Shown piece after piece: positions 14,509 to 15,515 of a DNA stretch of 15,515 nt. The DNA is from Bacteroidia bacterium (GTDB lineage Bacteria; Bacteroidota; Bacteroidia; Bacteroidales; Prolixibacteraceae), in the NCBI GenBank assembly GCA_025358395.1, contig JANYJT010000160.1, positions 1-15,515 of the forward strand, written 5' to 3'. Numbering within the stretch: position 1 is the first letter of the stretch; every line of letters begins with the position of its first letter. The notes under the pieces were generated by a model, which was given only the letters and a program-made list of their open reading frames with translations, was not told the origin of the DNA and made no database searches. The translations under genes and the position numbers were made by a program.

Positions 14509-15069
14509 ATAGCAGTTATCAGGACCAAGGGGCCAAGAGCTCCAAAAGAAGAAGAGAAATCATTGTTTCGGATCAATCACCAGGTTCGGGTACCGGAAGT
14601 AAGGCTGGTTGGTGACAATGTTGATCCACAGGGTATTTACAAAATTCAGGATGCTCTTCGGAAGGCCGATGAAATGGAGCTCGATTTGGTAGAGATTTCG
14701 CCCAATGCAGAACCTCCGGTTTGTAGAATCGTTGATTACCAGAAGTTTGTCTATGCTCAGAAAAAGAAGCAGAAAGAACTGAAGGCAAAGGCCGTCAAGA
14801 TCATCGTCAAAGAGATCAGGTTCGGTCCGAATACAGACGAGCACGATTACAATTTTAAATTAAAACATGCCGAAAAGTTCCTTCAGGACGGTGCAAAAGT
14901 GAAAGCTTACGTATTTTTCAAAGGACGTTCGATACTTTATAATGAGCAAGGCGAGATATTATTGCTCCGCTTTGCCAACGCACTGGAAGATTTCGGAAAA
15001 GTTGAACAGCTCCCGAAACTGGAAGGAAAGAGAATGACCATATTTATTTCGCCCAAAAAGAAAAAGTAA
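14509..15069 (+). CDS. infC: Translation initiation factor IF-3, with ATA start codon
   Basis: A 186-residue protein that binds the 30S subunit, keeps 50S away and checks start codons. The N-domain begins [19 protein letters not shown] (19-37); the linker has [20 protein letters not shown]; the C-domain has [18 protein letters not shown] and [12 protein letters not shown]. Reading frame homology extends upstream of any ATG/GTG/TTG: (M)[20 protein letters not shown], an Arg/Lys-rich tail typical for the family. The in-frame stop is TAG14494-14496, and the only fitting initiator between it and the conserved part is ATA14509, 8 bases after AGGAGG. TTG14563 would remove the tail and has no Shine-Dalgarno. 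Non-standard starts allow IF3 to repress its own mRNA (AUU in E. coli), so autoregulation is likely here. It lies 32 bp after thrS. Confidence 0.9.
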   Translation: MAVIRTKGPRAPKEEEKSLFRINHQVRVPEVRLVGDNVDPQGIYKIQDALRKADEMELDLVEISPNAEPPVCRIVDYQKFVYAQKKKQKELKAKAVKIIVKEIRFGPNTDEHDYNFKLKHAEKFLQDGAKVKAYVFFKGRSILYNEQGEILLLRFANALEDFGKVEQLPKLEGKRMTIFISPKKKK

Positions 15070-15091
15070 TTTTTAAAACAATTAGACAGAG

Positions 15092-15289
15092 ATGCCTAAA
15101 ATGAAAACGAATTCCGGCGCAAAAAAACGCTTCAAGCTGACCGGAAGTGGAAGCATCAAAAGGAAACACGCTTACAAGAGTCATATTCTGACCAAGAAAA
15201 GCACCAAACGCAAACGCAACCTGACCCATTGGGGCATGGTAGCAGATACCGACGTAGCCCATGTAAAAAGGCTGCTCGCAATGCGTTAA
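15092..15289 (+). CDS. rpmI: 50S ribosomal protein bL35
   Basis: A 65-residue, very basic protein of standard length. [20 protein letters not shown] at the start and the central basic run [20 protein letters not shown] are typical for bL35, a small 50S subunit protein of the large-subunit core. It begins 22 bp after infC, in the usual infC-rpmI-rplT order. The start ATG15092 is fixed by the conserved MPKMKT. No Shine-Dalgarno is evident. Confidence 0.98.
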   Translation: MPKMKTNSGAKKRFKLTGSGSIKRKHAYKSHILTKKSTKRKRNLTHWGMVADTDVAHVKRLLAMR

Positions 15290-15342
15290 CAAGTTCCTTG
15301 ATATCAATTCATATTCTTTAACCGGGGAATGTGCCCACAAGT

Positions 15343-15360
15343 ATCCTGAAATATCAGGAT
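15343..15360 (+). other. Hairpin in the rpmI-rplT gap
   Basis: ATCCTGA (15343-15349) pairs with TCAGGAT (15354-15360) across a 4-base loop, 25 bases before rplT. No T-run follows, so it is not a terminator. It sits in a 96-bp gap; upstream GGG-AATGTG-CCC (15325-15336) could form another short stem. A bL20-binding control site is possible by analogy to other bacteria, but the sequence alone does not show it. Confidence 0.4.
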
Positions 15361-15385
15361 CGCCATTGTCCTAAAATTTGTAAAA

Positions 15386-15515
15386 ATGCCAAGATCAGTC
15401 AATCACGTCGCCTCGAGGGCCCGCCGTAAGAAGGTGCTCTCACTGACCAGAGGATACTTTGGATCAAGAGGAACTGTCTGGACGGTTGCCAAAAACACAT
15501 GGGAGAAAGGTCTCC
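15386..15515 (+). CDS. rplT: 50S ribosomal protein bL20 (N-terminal part, cut by window end)
   Basis: The first 43 residues are present: [20 protein letters not shown], then [20 protein letters not shown] and KGL. This is the highly conserved, basic N-terminal extension of bL20, an early assembly protein that binds 23S rRNA. In other bacteria (E. coli, Bacillus) bL20 also represses its own operon by binding mRNA. The start ATG15386 is fixed by MPRSVN. The remaining part (bL20 is usually about 115-120 residues) lies beyond the window. Confidence 0.97.
   Translation, partial: MPRSVNHVASRARRKKVLSLTRGYFGSRGTVWTVAKNTWEKGL

Noticed and set aside
14563..15069. infC starting at TTG14563
   Set aside because: It would cut the basic N-terminal tail just before the conserved core and has no Shine-Dalgarno; ATA14509 behind AGGAGG fits better.

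Overview
The window comes from a Bacteroidota (Bacteroidetes) chromosome, most likely order Bacteroidales/Marinilabiliales. Evidence: a Bacteroidota-type Ton operon with two ExbD proteins and a TonB carrying the N-terminal EWCDLVF...YGGYELR signature; exact TAnnTTTG -7 promoter boxes; a general lack of Shine-Dalgarno sequences; DPP IV and prolyl oligopeptidase of the forms common in this phylum; and the order thrS-infC-rpmI-rplT. GC looks moderate and even, and I see no transposase, phage or plasmid gene. The content is core rather than accessory.

Region 1 (1-4973, + strand) is one compact operon: the end of exbB, two exbD paralogs, tonB, a PstS-like lipoprotein and a large secreted TPR protein. 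ExbB/ExbD/TonB use the proton-motive force to drive TonB-dependent outer-membrane receptors. The last two genes are probably accessory envelope proteins. A 12-bp inverted repeat separates tonB from the PstS-like gene.

Region 2 (4974-7337) holds a secreted prolyl oligopeptidase (+). It ends in a strong two-way hairpin shared with the convergent thioredoxin-fold gene.

Region 3 (7338-9632) is a thiol-redox cluster. A TlpA/ResA-like lipoprotein (-) is divergent from a small two-cysteine-motif membrane protein (DUF6132-like) and an exported thioredoxin (+). Their shared 248-bp intergenic region has an exact -7 box preceded by a 20-bp tandem direct repeat.

Region 4 (9576-12048) has a tRNA-Leu(CAG) (-) whose 3' end is part of a 27-bp inverted repeat that also serves as terminator, a second inverted repeat, and a complete dipeptidyl peptidase IV (-).

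Region 5 (12049-12520) is non-coding. It carries at least four copies of a dispersed repeat of the cgtcattgcgag...cgaagcaa type, followed by a clear thrS promoter.

Region 6 (12527-15515, + strand) is the translation operon thrS, infC, rpmI, rplT (cut by the window end). infC has no ATG/GTG start at its conserved N-terminus. It appears to start at ATA behind a perfect AGGAGG, which fits IF3 autoregulation through a discriminated start codon.

I found no evidence of a wholly new system. The most interesting points are the infC start, the redox cluster with its promoter repeats, the tRNA/terminator inverted repeat, and the PstS-like gene inside a Ton operon.
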